Assembly (NCBI RefSeq): GCF_000447795.1
Contig: NZ_AUNI01000015.1
Span: forward strand, 62,001 to 126,000
Direction: 5' to 3'
DNA: 64,000 nucleotides
Source: Bacteriovorax sp. Seq25_V
GTDB lineage: Bacteria; Bdellovibrionota; Bacteriovoracia; Bacteriovoracales; Bacteriovoracaceae
Below, in pieces: positions 48,280 to 55,517 of the stretch. The notes under the pieces were generated by a model that saw only the letters and a program-made list of their open reading frames with translations, was not told the DNA's origin and did not search any database. Both the position numbers and the translations under genes were made by a program. Every line of letters starts with the position of its first letter. The stretch's first letter is position 1.

Positions 48280-49344
48280 ATGAAAAAGAAATTAATAATA
48301 GTTTTAATGTTTATGAATTCAGCTGTCTTTGGGAGTGTTAAGCTTGAAGAAATCGCTAGTGGCCTAAGAGTAGTATGGGGAATGGACTTTATTGATAACG
48401 AGACGCTGATTTTTACTGAAAAATTGGGGAAATTAAAAATCTTAAATTTGAAAACAAAAGAGATTAAAGAGATCTCAGGCGCGCCTGAAGTTTATAAGCG
48501 TGGACAAGCAGGTCTTTTAGATATAAAGCTTCATCCTAAATTTGCATCAAATAGAAGAGTCTATATTACGTATTCTAAATCGATCAGTGAAGATAATATT
48601 ACCACTGCGATTGGTTACGGAATACTTGAGGGGCTTCAACTGAAAGATTTTAAAGATATCTTCGTTGGGAAAGGAAATTCTAGTACAGGTTATCATTTCG
48701 GATCTCGTATGTCCTTCTCAGGGGATAATACGATTTACTTCACAATCGGAGACAGAGGACAGAGGGATAATGCACAGAATTTACAGAATCATTTTGGAAA
48801 AGTTTTACATATAAATGATGATGGAAGTATTCCGAAGAATAATCCCTTTATTGATCAAAAAAATGCGTTACCTGAAATATGGAGTTATGGACATAGAAAT
48901 CCTCAAGGACTTGTCTATGATATGAATTCAAAAACTTTATATGAAATGGAGCATGGTCCTCGTGGAGGAGATGAAATAAATATTATTCAAAAAGGTAAGA
49001 ACTACGGATGGCCTTTAGCCTCATATGGTAAAGAATATGCACTACCAGTTAGTGTGGGTGATAAAAAAGTTAAGGGAACTGAGCAGCCTTTAAAATTTTA
49101 TGATCCTAGTATTGCACCTAGTGGGCTTATCTATTACCAAGGTAGTCGGTATAGCGAATTTAAAAACTCTTTAATCTCTGGAGCTTTAAAGCTAACTCAT
49201 ATGAATGTGTTTAATCTTGCTAACAAAAAAGAAACTCGATATTTTGAAGATAAGAAGCAGAGAATGAGATCAATTGCAATCTCCCCTGATGATTATATTT
49301 ATATTTCAACAGATGGCGGAAAAATCTATAAAGTTGTTCAGTAA
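48280..49344 (+). CDS. PQQ-dependent sugar dehydrogenase family protein
   Basis: 354 aa with a signal peptide (~18 residues, VFG-SV). Six-bladed beta-propeller of the soluble aldose sugar dehydrogenase (Gdh/YliI) family: GQAGLLDIKLHP, FGSRMSFSGDNTIYFTIGDRG, GHRNPQGLVYD and EMEHGPRGGDEINI are conserved. These enzymes oxidise aldoses in the periplasm using PQQ. No PQQ synthesis genes are in the window. A terminator lies ~30 bases downstream. Confidence 0.92.
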   Translation: MKKKLIIVLMFMNSAVFGSVKLEEIASGLRVVWGMDFIDNETLIFTEKLGKLKILNLKTKEIKEISGAPEVYKRGQAGLLDIKLHPKFASNRRVYITYSKSISEDNITTAIGYGILEGLQLKDFKDIFVGKGNSSTGYHFGSRMSFSGDNTIYFTIGDRGQRDNAQNLQNHFGKVLHINDDGSIPKNNPFIDQKNALPEIWSYGHRNPQGLVYDMNSKTLYEMEHGPRGGDEINIIQKGKNYGWPLASYGKEYALPVSVGDKKVKGTEQPLKFYDPSIAPSGLIYYQGSRYSEFKNSLISGALKLTHMNVFNLANKKETRYFEDKKQRMRSIAISPDDYIYISTDGGKIYKVVQ

Positions 49345-49373
49345 GTATAAAGATACAGGCTTGATAATATAAG

Positions 49374-49396
49374 AGGGAGACAAAGACCTCCCTTTT
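49374..49396. terminator. intrinsic terminator
   Basis: AGGGAG and CTCCCT form a 6-bp stem with an 8-base loop, followed by TTT. It separates the sugar dehydrogenase gene from the convergent decarboxylase gene. Confidence 0.7.
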
Positions 49397-49428
49397 AGAC
49401 TTAGCTCACAAGCAGATGACTATTTTAT

Positions 49429-49926
49429 TCAGCTAAAGCTAAAATCAAATAACTGACAGCTTTTAAATTCTCCAAGTGCTCTTTTAATTGTGGGGTATAT
49501 TCTTGTGGAAGAGATTGCAATAGATAACTCAGCAACTTGTTCAGCGGTATAATTTTTACTTATTTCTTTTTGTAATTCTAAGTGACCATCTTGATTTGCC
49601 GCTACAGCTTTCGCGAATTGATATATTTGTTTATATCTATCCTCTAAATTCTCTGGTGCCTTGATAATATTTTTTACAAGATTCTTATTGACTCCCGCTT
49701 CAAGTGCCATCGTAATATTTAGTTGTACACAAGCACCACAGTCTTCAGTTAACATTGCGGCTATTTTTGCTGTCCAAAGTATATCTGTCGGTAGCGACTT
49801 TCCAACTTGCCCCATTGGTAGAAAGTCTACAAATGCTTTAAAGGCTTCCGGCGCATCTTTTGCTAGTTTTCTCATATAGTTACAGTCGTAATTGTAATGA
49901 GACTCAAATTGATCAATAAATTCCAT
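49429..49926 (-). CDS. carboxymuconolactone decarboxylase family protein (AhpD-like)
   Basis: 165 aa helical protein. The family motif is TEDCGACVQLN with Glu61, Cys63 and Cys66: a CxxC with a preceding acid as in AhpD-type alkylhydroperoxidases. Likely a thiol-based peroxidase or electrophile-handling enzyme. GGAGG is 5 bases upstream of the ATG. It is divergent from the ECF41 sigma-factor gene, and its promoter matches the ECF41 signature exactly, so it is the probable target of that sigma factor. This fits the known ECF41 context, in which such decarboxylase-family genes are neighbours. Confidence 0.88.
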   Translation of the reverse strand: MEFIDQFESHYNYDCNYMRKLAKDAPEAFKAFVDFLPMGQVGKSLPTDILWTAKIAAMLTEDCGACVQLNITMALEAGVNKNLVKNIIKAPENLEDRYKQIYQFAKAVAANQDGHLELQKEISKNYTAEQVAELSIAISSTRIYPTIKRALGEFKSCQLFDFSFS

Positions 49927-49949
49927 ATTTCCTCCTTATTGTATCTTTA

Positions 49950-49976
49950 GACGATAGAGGTCTTTAATTTGTGACA
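49950..49976 (-). promoter_or_regulatory. ECF41-type promoter of the decarboxylase gene
   Basis: On the minus strand TGTCACA (49976-49970) is followed by 16 bases and then CGTC (49953-49950), matching the TGTCACA-N16-CGTC form I know for ECF41 promoters. The start codon at 49926 leaves room for a short leader with GGAGG. Confidence 0.85.
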
Positions 49977-49998
49977 AATAAAATTATATTATTTTTAA

Positions 49999-50025
49999 TG
50001 TCACATTTTATCGCTATAATTCGTC
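49999..50025 (+). promoter_or_regulatory. ECF41-type promoter of the sigma-factor gene
   Basis: TGTCACA (49999-50005), exactly 16 bases, then CGTC (50022-50025), the same signature as on the other strand. The start codon at 50032 begins 7 bases after CGTC, so the transcript should start at or within a base or two of the ATG. Confidence 0.85.
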
Positions 50026-50031
50026 TTAGTT

Positions 50032-50919
50032 ATGATGGAAGAATTTAAAAAATACAGAGCTTTATTAATGGCCATTTCTTATCGAATGATGGGCACCTTT
50101 ACGGAAGCAGAGGATATTGTCCAGGAAGTAAGTATTGAGTGGTTTAATACTAAAAGAGAGGAAATATTAAATCCGAAAAGTTGGCTTGTTCGAGTCACTA
50201 CAAATAAGGCCATCGATGCACTTAAAAAAGCGTATCGAAAAAGAGAAATTTACACGGGAACGTGGTTGCCGGAAATTATGCCTGATTCACTGATTACTTG
50301 GGAAGACGATTTAGATATTAAGGAATCGTTAAATACATCGTTTCTGATTCTCTTAGAAAATCTTTCTCCAAAAGAAAGAGCCGTCTACTTATTAAGCGAA
50401 ATTTTTGAGTATAACTCTCATGAAGTGAGTGAATTATTGAATTCCACTGAAAGTAATTGCCGAAAAATTAAACAAAGAGCAAAGGAAAAGATTAAAAATA
50501 GAAATCTTGCAAAAAGTGAAACAAGTGAAGAGTCCTTAAAGATTGTAAGAGAGTTATTCGATGCTCTACGATTAGGTCACAACGATATTGTTGAAAATCT
50601 ACTTCTACCAGATTCTGAGTTTTGGTCTGATGGAGGCGGAAAGGTCTCTGCTGCACGAAACATTATAATAGATATAAATAAGATATCTCGTTTTCTCACA
50701 ACTATTTTTAAAAATTTAGAAAATGATGAATTTACTTATAAATATGATTTTACAAATGTTAATGGTCTTCCTGGACTTGTGTTCTCAAAACAAAATAGCA
50801 AGAAACTTTGGAATCTCGAAACAGTCTTTTCATTCGAGATTGAATGTGGAAAAGTGTCTCGGATTTATGCTCAAAGAAATCCAGATAAAATTTCCTATGT
50901 TGAGAATATTTTTTTATAA
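50032..50919 (+). CDS. ECF41-group sigma factor with SnoaL-like C-terminal domain
   Basis: 295 aa. Sigma-2 domain (~5-70, TEAEDIVQEV), linker with WLPE at 78-81, sigma-4 (~105-155, LSPKERAVYLL), and a ~130-residue SnoaL-like C-terminal domain. DGGGK is at 200-204 and NPDKI at 283-287. WLPEP-like, DGGGK-like and NPDKL-like motifs are the three ECF41 hallmarks, and the fused domain takes the place of an anti-sigma factor. I see no ribosome binding site before the tandem ATG codons; with the promoter 7 bases away a leaderless mRNA is expected. It probably drives itself and the divergent decarboxylase. Confidence 0.93.
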   Translation: MMEEFKKYRALLMAISYRMMGTFTEAEDIVQEVSIEWFNTKREEILNPKSWLVRVTTNKAIDALKKAYRKREIYTGTWLPEIMPDSLITWEDDLDIKESLNTSFLILLENLSPKERAVYLLSEIFEYNSHEVSELLNSTESNCRKIKQRAKEKIKNRNLAKSETSEESLKIVRELFDALRLGHNDIVENLLLPDSEFWSDGGGKVSAARNIIIDINKISRFLTTIFKNLENDEFTYKYDFTNVNGLPGLVFSKQNSKKLWNLETVFSFEIECGKVSRIYAQRNPDKISYVENIFL

Positions 50920-51115
50920 ATGACATTTCGTTGAGAGAGAGAATGTAAGTTTTATTAAGATGGACAATAAAAATTAAATATTATATTAATTTTAATATGT
51001 GTAGATTAGTTCGTTATTCCATTTCTATTTCAATTCTATGGTGGCCTAGCGCCTCTTAAATCTTTATTTATTCAAATTTTTAATTTTTATCATTCAAAAA
51101 TCTATGGAGATAGAT

Positions 51116-51490
51116 ATGTTTAAATATATTATGGCGGCAATATTTGCGGCTTCGGCAGCCTATGGTAATTCAGCTCTTGTTGGAACTTATGATTTAAAAG
51201 TAAATATTAATAATAATTTCTTTGATGATATTTTTGAGGTCAAAGAAATTTTTCATGGGAAAATTTTGGGAACATTTGAGGTTCCAAATATCTTCAAATC
51301 TCGCTTTGATGGAAAAATCCTTGATGGAAAGATCGTAGGGAGTTTTACTGCAATAGAAAATGGAAGTGAATTTGAAGTTATTTTAAGGGCAGAGCCTGGT
51401 AAAGAGGCATGCGATTTAAGTGGAACTCTACAATCTGAAGACCAAGTCTTTGGTACTTTTATTGGAAAGAAGAGAGGTTGTGATGAATAG
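51116..51490 (+). CDS. small exported protein, 124 aa
   Basis: The start is ATG 51116 because GGAG (51106-51109) is 6 bases upstream; the longer ATG at 51104 overlaps that site. Signal peptide (~20 residues, ending AYG), then a beta-rich domain with repeated Phe-Gly-x-Phe strands (GKILGTFEVP, DGKIVGSFTA, VFGTFIGKK), suggesting a small beta-barrel or meander. No family recognised. The last 8 bases overlap the nitroreductase start, so the two are coupled. Confidence 0.7.
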   Translation: MFKYIMAAIFAASAAYGNSALVGTYDLKVNINNNFFDDIFEVKEIFHGKILGTFEVPNIFKSRFDGKILDGKIVGSFTAIENGSEFEVILRAEPGKEACDLSGTLQSEDQVFGTFIGKKRGCDE

Positions 51491-52256
51491 TGTTCTAGAA
51501 CAAGTTTATGCCCATCGTTCAATTCGTAAATATCAAGATAGAGATATTGAGCAAGATGTTCTTGAGAAAATTCTTGAAGCTTCTACTTTTGCATCGACAT
51601 CTGGAAATATGCAGGCCTATTCAATAATTGTCACAAGATCTAAGGAGCAGAAGAAAAAGATGTTGAAGGCGCATTTTAATCAGCCAATGCTGATGGATGC
51701 ACCTGTATTTCTAACTTTTTGCGCAGATTTTAATCGTATGCGAAAATGGATTAAGCATAAAGAAGCTGCAAATAATTTTGATAATTTTATGAGTTTTATG
51801 ATTGCGACAATTGATGCGACTTTAGCTAGTCAAAATGCAGCTTTGGCCGCTGAGAGTTTGGGGTTAGGGCTATGTTATATGGGGACAACGTTGGCGAGTG
51901 CAGATAAAATAGGTGAAGTGCTTAAGCTTCCAAAGAATGTTGTTCCTATTGTGGGGTTTTCTTTGGGTTATGCTGATGAACGTCCTGAGATGAGAAGTCG
52001 ACTTCCTTTAAATTCGATTGTTCACTATGAGACTTATAGCAATTATACAGATAATGAATTAGACGAGATTTATTCAGATAAAGAGAGAGAAGGTCTTAAG
52101 CGTTACAGGTCTGATACCGAATTAAATAAGAAGCTTAATAAGCTTGGGATTGAAAATTTGGCTCAGATTTATACTCAATTAAAATATACAGAGGAGTCCC
52201 ATATTAAGTATAGTGAAGATTTACTAAGTTATATAAAGGAGCAATGTTTTATTTGA
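51483..52256 (+). CDS. nitroreductase family protein (NfsA-type)
   Basis: 257 aa FMN-dependent NAD(P)H oxidoreductase. Starts with VYAHRSIRKYQDRDI, then ASTSGNMQAYSIIVTRS (FMN contacts), DAPVFLTFCADFNRM, LAAESLGLGLCYMGT and GFSLGYADERPEMRSRLP. The longer C-terminal part after RPEMRSR fits the NfsA/FRase I subgroup. I choose ATG 51483 with AGAGAGG upstream, not the in-frame upstream codon at 51420, which lies deep in the previous gene. Reduces nitroaromatics, quinones or disulfides. It overlaps the preceding small exported gene by 8 bases. Confidence 0.92.
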   Translation: MNSVLEQVYAHRSIRKYQDRDIEQDVLEKILEASTFASTSGNMQAYSIIVTRSKEQKKKMLKAHFNQPMLMDAPVFLTFCADFNRMRKWIKHKEAANNFDNFMSFMIATIDATLASQNAALAAESLGLGLCYMGTTLASADKIGEVLKLPKNVVPIVGFSLGYADERPEMRSRLPLNSIVHYETYSNYTDNELDEIYSDKEREGLKRYRSDTELNKKLNKLGIENLAQIYTQLKYTEESHIKYSEDLLSYIKEQCFI

Positions 52257-52665
52257 TCTATATCAGCGTAAGATAGATTAGAGTTAGATGTATTGAAGTA
52301 ACCTGATAGAGGAGGTAATTAACCACTCCATCTTTTTCGAATTTATATAGTTTCTTGTTGGTGATTCGAGATGAGATTCATAATCATATGTGGATTTATC
52401 TCTAATTAAGTTAGAGTATTTGCAATCTTTCACGTTGAATATCTAGAGTTGGAGCGTTATTTTCTTTGGATATTTATTGTCTGGGGTCAGTATTTTTGAT
52501 GTTGCTGTCCCCATTTTACTGAGTCGCGTTTATATGGATCTAAAGATGTAGTCATTTTTCATGTGCCTTAAGTAAAATAAATGATACTTGACTGAAAAGT
52601 TTTGTTTTGTTCCAAGTCTTAATTAAAATTAATTTTTGTACGATATGAATTGAAAGGACAGGTTC
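52257..52665. other. 408-base intergenic region, AT-rich
   Basis: I see no gene here. Structures: GGAG...CTCC with a T-run at about 52308-52335 as a weak terminator for the nitroreductase, and a GGGGTCAG/CTGTCCCC hairpin further on. The last ~60 bases would hold the histidine-kinase promoter, not identified. Confidence 0.6.
52483..52517 (+). other. GGGGTCAG/CTGTCCCC hairpin
   Basis: Stem of GGGG/CCCC and CAG/CTG with one T-T mismatch, 14-base loop, then ATTTT. Similar GGGG-CAG ends occur around REP/RAYT-type elements in other bacteria, but no transposase gene is present here. It may equally be a simple terminator. Confidence 0.4.
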
Positions 52666-53883
52666 ATGACATCGAATAAGTATGATAAAGATTTAGTAGA
52701 AGATCTGAAGTCTCTGCACCAGGTTCTCACGAAGAACTATCATTGCGAAGATGATTTATTTCAGGAGTACTTAGCAATTGGTAAAAAGTTATTTGCTCTT
52801 GAAACTGGGATAGTAAGTCGTATAGAGAATGAAGAATATAAAATTCTATCCTATTCTTCTCCTCTGGCAGGGTTAGAGAATAACCAGGTTTTTCCTCTAC
52901 AGGATACTTATTGTCGAGAAGTCTTTGAGAAAATGGACACTGTCGCTTTTCCTCATGTCGGTTCAGTTCAGAGAATGTGTAACCATCCTGTTTACGTCAA
53001 CATGAAGCTGGAGTCGTATATCAGTACACCAATATTTGTGAACGACGAAATTTTTGGAACAATAAACTTCACAGATCGAAGCATTCGTTTAGAGGGATTC
53101 ACTTCCCATCAATTAGAGCTTATTGAAATAATGGCTAAAACAATAGGACGCTTTTTAGAAGCCAAAATTTACAAAGAAAAACTAAAAAGTGCAAATGAAA
53201 CAATAAGTAGATTCGTCGGTGTAGTTGCGCACGATTTGAGAAACCCATTAGGGAGTATTTTGTCATTGTCTGAATTAGTTTTAGAAGAGACAAAAGAAAA
53301 TATGACAAGAGAGTACATTACACTTGTTGAAGAAGCCGCAACTTATTCGATTGATATGGTTGATACCATACTAGGTCTGAGTGCAATAGAATCTGGGAAA
53401 ATTCAAATTATTAAGACTGAAAATTCTGTGGATAGTTTAGTGAAGAATTCTTGGAAGACGGTTAATCATCTTGCATTAAAAAAATTAATTAAGCATCAAG
53501 TTATAGGAGAAGATATTACCTTTACATTTGATAAGGAAAGGATGAAGCAAGTATTTTGCAATCTTTATACTAATGCTATTAAGTTTTCCAATAATGAAAG
53601 TAAGATCACTACACGTTGGGAATGTAAAGGGGATATGATTGTCATTATTGTTGAGGATGAAGGAGTTGGGATGACACCGCAACAAATGAGTGAAATTTTT
53701 GATGTGAGTAAATCAACATCCACTGTCGGTACTAATGGTGAAACAGGAACAGGTTATGGGTTACTATTGGTGTCAAAAATTATATCATTACACAATGGTG
53801 AAATCGATGTGGAATCTACAGAAGGATCAGGGACTAAGTTTATAATTTCACTTCCAATATCCAATGATAAGTCTGAAGATTAA
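52666..53883 (+). CDS. GAF-domain sensor histidine kinase
   Basis: 405 aa, no membrane segment. GAF domain (~20-165; ending FGTINFTDRS), HisKA with His189 in VAHDLRNPLGSIL, and HATPase with N-box YTNAIKFSNNES, DEGVGMTP and GTGYGLLLVSKI. So a soluble kinase whose GAF domain may bind a small ligand or respond to redox/light. No response regulator gene is adjacent; the single receiver protein at 25564 is not linked. GAAAGGA precedes the ATG. Confidence 0.93.
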   Translation: MTSNKYDKDLVEDLKSLHQVLTKNYHCEDDLFQEYLAIGKKLFALETGIVSRIENEEYKILSYSSPLAGLENNQVFPLQDTYCREVFEKMDTVAFPHVGSVQRMCNHPVYVNMKLESYISTPIFVNDEIFGTINFTDRSIRLEGFTSHQLELIEIMAKTIGRFLEAKIYKEKLKSANETISRFVGVVAHDLRNPLGSILSLSELVLEETKENMTREYITLVEEAATYSIDMVDTILGLSAIESGKIQIIKTENSVDSLVKNSWKTVNHLALKKLIKHQVIGEDITFTFDKERMKQVFCNLYTNAIKFSNNESKITTRWECKGDMIVIIVEDEGVGMTPQQMSEIFDVSKSTSTVGTNGETGTGYGLLLVSKIISLHNGEIDVESTEGSGTKFIISLPISNDKSED

Positions 53884-53952
53884 GTGTGAATTTTCACTCT
53901 TGTTAAATTTTGATGTCTAATAGGCATTGAGTTTTATATTGTGGCGGGAGTA

Positions 53953-54429
53953 ATGATTAATTTAATAGAAGTGAATGAAGATATTGTAGATGCTTTTAAT
54001 TTTAATGTTGAGGCAAGTGAATATTGGGGCTGTTCTTATTCTGTCAATAATAACAAAATCATTCAAAGACGTTCAAAGATCACTCCAACAAAAATTGGCC
54101 AGTTTGTTACTTTGTGGAAGAGAGACAAAAATGGGGAAACATGCCCTCTCGATCTCACTGATAACTTTGATTATGTAGTAATTCTATGTGAGTCCGAGAG
54201 TAATTCTGGTCATTTTCTTTTTCCTAAAGAAGTCTTGGCCGATAAGGGCTATATATGTTCTAAAAAGCATAAAGGGAAAAGAGGGTTTAGAGTTTATCCA
54301 AGTTGGGATAAGCCTACTGCCAGACAGGCAATCAAAACTCAAAATTGGCAGTTAGAATATTTTAAAGAAACTTCAATTTTGGATAGCACTGCTTTGATTC
54401 AGAAAGAAGTGTTAACCACATCGAATTAA
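53953..54429 (+). CDS. MepB family protein
   Basis: 158 aa. Matches the MepB family known from the S. aureus mepRAB locus: ITPTKIGQFVTLWKRDKNG, SGHFLFPKEVL, GKRGFRVYPSWDKPTARQAIKTQNWQLEYF. The biochemical function of MepB is not established. The start is uncertain: ATG 53953 has GGGAG but only 2 bases away; GTG 53941 has no site. It is divorced from any MATE pump, unlike in S. aureus. Converges with the Cys-rich gene at its 3' end with no gap. Confidence 0.85.
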   Translation: MINLIEVNEDIVDAFNFNVEASEYWGCSYSVNNNKIIQRRSKITPTKIGQFVTLWKRDKNGETCPLDLTDNFDYVVILCESESNSGHFLFPKEVLADKGYICSKKHKGKRGFRVYPSWDKPTARQAIKTQNWQLEYFKETSILDSTALIQKEVLTTSN

Positions 54430-54870
54430 TTATTTGCAAGCTGAAAGGACCTTAAGGCCAGCTTTAATTATGCTCGGTCTCCACAATGAGCCTTTAATAG
54501 TTTTTATTACAAGTCTCTTATCTTTTTTTGAAAGAGAGCAATAGCCTGAACTAATATAACAAGGAACATGCTTTGAAACAGACTTTGTCTTGTACGCAGA
54601 ACACGTAGCCGCCTCACTTATTAATTCCATCTCTTGGATAAGGCAGTGCTTAACGTTAGTGACCCAGTTCTGCCCAGAATGAGAAAACTTATTCAGGTTC
54701 TTTTCAAATTTATTACAATATTTCTTCCCAAAACCAACTGGATATCCAGTTTTTCCACAGCTCTTAATTGATTCGACACATGAATAATACTCACAATCAT
54801 CAAGATAGATTTGGCACTCGCTATAAGCACTCACATAAAATGTGAGTAGTAGAATTAAAGTTGTTTTCAT
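54430..54870 (-). CDS. exported Cys-rich protein, 146 aa
   Basis: Signal peptide (~15-17 residues, VSAYS-EC) and ten cysteines in the mature part (contexts SECQ, DDCE, YSCV, KSCG, KYCN, KHCL, ATCS, PCYI, GYCS, SACK), enough for five disulfides. The segment YYSCVESIKSCGKTGYPVG followed by GKKYCNKF is compact and repeat-like. No family recognised. The end abuts the MepB gene end. Exported small disulfide-rich proteins of this kind can be toxins, inhibitors or surface proteins; none can be chosen from sequence. Confidence 0.75.
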   Translation of the reverse strand: MKTTLILLLTFYVSAYSECQIYLDDCEYYSCVESIKSCGKTGYPVGFGKKYCNKFEKNLNKFSHSGQNWVTNVKHCLIQEMELISEAATCSAYKTKSVSKHVPCYISSGYCSLSKKDKRLVIKTIKGSLWRPSIIKAGLKVLSACK

Positions 54871-54989
54871 AGAGTTTTGAATAGCACAAACAGCACGTCA
54901 TTACTTGATCGTGTAATTATTACGCAGCAATTTTCTTGTAGTGACTTCAAAAACTGGAATTTGCAAGTGGCGACATTTGGGATTTAGAG

Positions 54990-55035
54990 AAAAAAGACCG
55001 CATGTTGCGATCTTTATCCGAATTAAAAAGTGGCG
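54990..55035 (-). repeat. second copy of the tRNA-Asp 3' end and terminator
   Basis: This 46-base stretch matches the tRNA-Asp 3' end plus terminator (about 55239-55284) at 40 of 46 positions by hand count, including the AGACCGC...GCGATCT hairpin with its T-run and the terminal CGCCA. No intact tRNA lies upstream of this copy on the minus strand. It looks like a relic of a duplication. Confidence 0.75.
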
Positions 55036-55154
55036 TGGCAGACAAGCGCTTCTGCTCATGTCTCTATACTTGTCCATCCTGGGCATAAGCGAAGGGACAC
55101 TTGTCCGAACTCATTATTTTCGAAGTAATTCTTTTTAAATTTTCATAAGAGAGT
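55036..55154. other. unexplained structured stretch
   Basis: No gene is convincing. AGACAAG/CTTGTCC/CTTGTCC/GGACAAG heptamers occur at 55040, 55069, 55100 and 55183 in both orientations, giving alternative pairings. CTTGTCCGAA (55100-55109) and TTCGGACAAG (55180-55189) form a perfect 10-bp inverted repeat enclosing a terminator-like hairpin. Confidence 0.5.
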
Positions 55155-55180
55155 AAAAATGATCTTTTGAGATCATTTTT
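55155..55180. terminator. terminator-like 11-bp hairpin
   Basis: AAAAATGATCT-TTTG-AGATCATTTTT is a perfect 11-bp stem with T-runs on both strands. It lies inside the 10-bp inverted repeat. It has no obvious gene on either side, so it may end a small RNA. Confidence 0.7.
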
Positions 55181-55234
55181 TCGGACAAGCCTCGGCCTTT
55201 AGGCCTCGTGTTCTCGTCAAAGTGGATTTTAGGC

Positions 55235-55261
55235 AAAAAAAAAGACCGCTTGTTGCGATCT
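55235..55261 (-). terminator. terminator of tRNA-Asp
   Basis: On the minus strand AGATCGC, a 5-base loop (AACAA), then GCGGTCT forms a 7-bp stem with one U-G pair, followed by nine T. Lies ~18 bases after the tRNA 3' end. Confidence 0.88.
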
Positions 55262-55278
55262 GTATCTGCAGTAAAAAA

Positions 55279-55355
55279 TGGCGGGAGCGAAGGGACTCGA
55301 ACCCTCGGCCTTCTGCGTGACAGGCAGACGTTATAACCAACTTAACTACGCCCCC
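55279..55355 (-). tRNA. tRNA-Asp (anticodon GTC)
   Basis: 77 bases with CCA encoded. Acceptor GGGGGCG pairs with CGCTCCC (one G-T), discriminator G; D-stem GTTA/TAAC with loop AGTTGGTTA; anticodon stem TCTGC/GCAGA with loop CTGTCAC, anticodon GTC; variable AGGCC; T-stem GAGGG/CCCTT with loop TTCGAGT. All invariant features are present, so it should be functional. It has its own promoter and terminator. Confidence 0.97.
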
Positions 55356-55373
55356 GCGATTACTGTAAGAAAG

Positions 55374-55402
55374 AATATAGGGGAGTTGAGTGATATCGTC
55401 AA
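55374..55402 (-). promoter_or_regulatory. sigma70-type promoter of tRNA-Asp
   Basis: On the minus strand TTGACG (55402-55397), spacer exactly 17, TATATT (55379-55374). The tRNA 5' end is 19 bases past the -10, a fitting distance. Next to it, GGGG before the -10 sits in the spacer. Confidence 0.8.
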
Positions 55403-55517
55403 CACTATTTTGTAAAAAAAGTGAAAAAAATATGTATTTCGATGAAATTTAATTAGGCACCAAGCGTAATGAAAACATGAGCTTAACTTCCTATCAAATC
55501 GGGTTTATGATCTAGAA

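Noticed and set aside
55031-55107. A second tRNA on the minus strand, with acceptor GGACAAG / CTTGTCT and terminal GCCA
   Set aside because: The acceptor pairs, but there is no T-loop TTCGA, no D-loop GG and no clear anticodon arm. At best a relic.
54901-55138. Two overlapping open frames of 61 and 65 codons on opposite strands
   Set aside because: They overlap each other and the copy of the tRNA terminator, have no ribosome binding site and code for Arg/Lys-rich peptides of no known type; the stretch is non-coding.
55190-55208. GGCC-TTTA-GGCC as another terminator
   Set aside because: Only 4-5 paired bases with a very small loop and no U-run; too weak beside the strong hairpins on either side.
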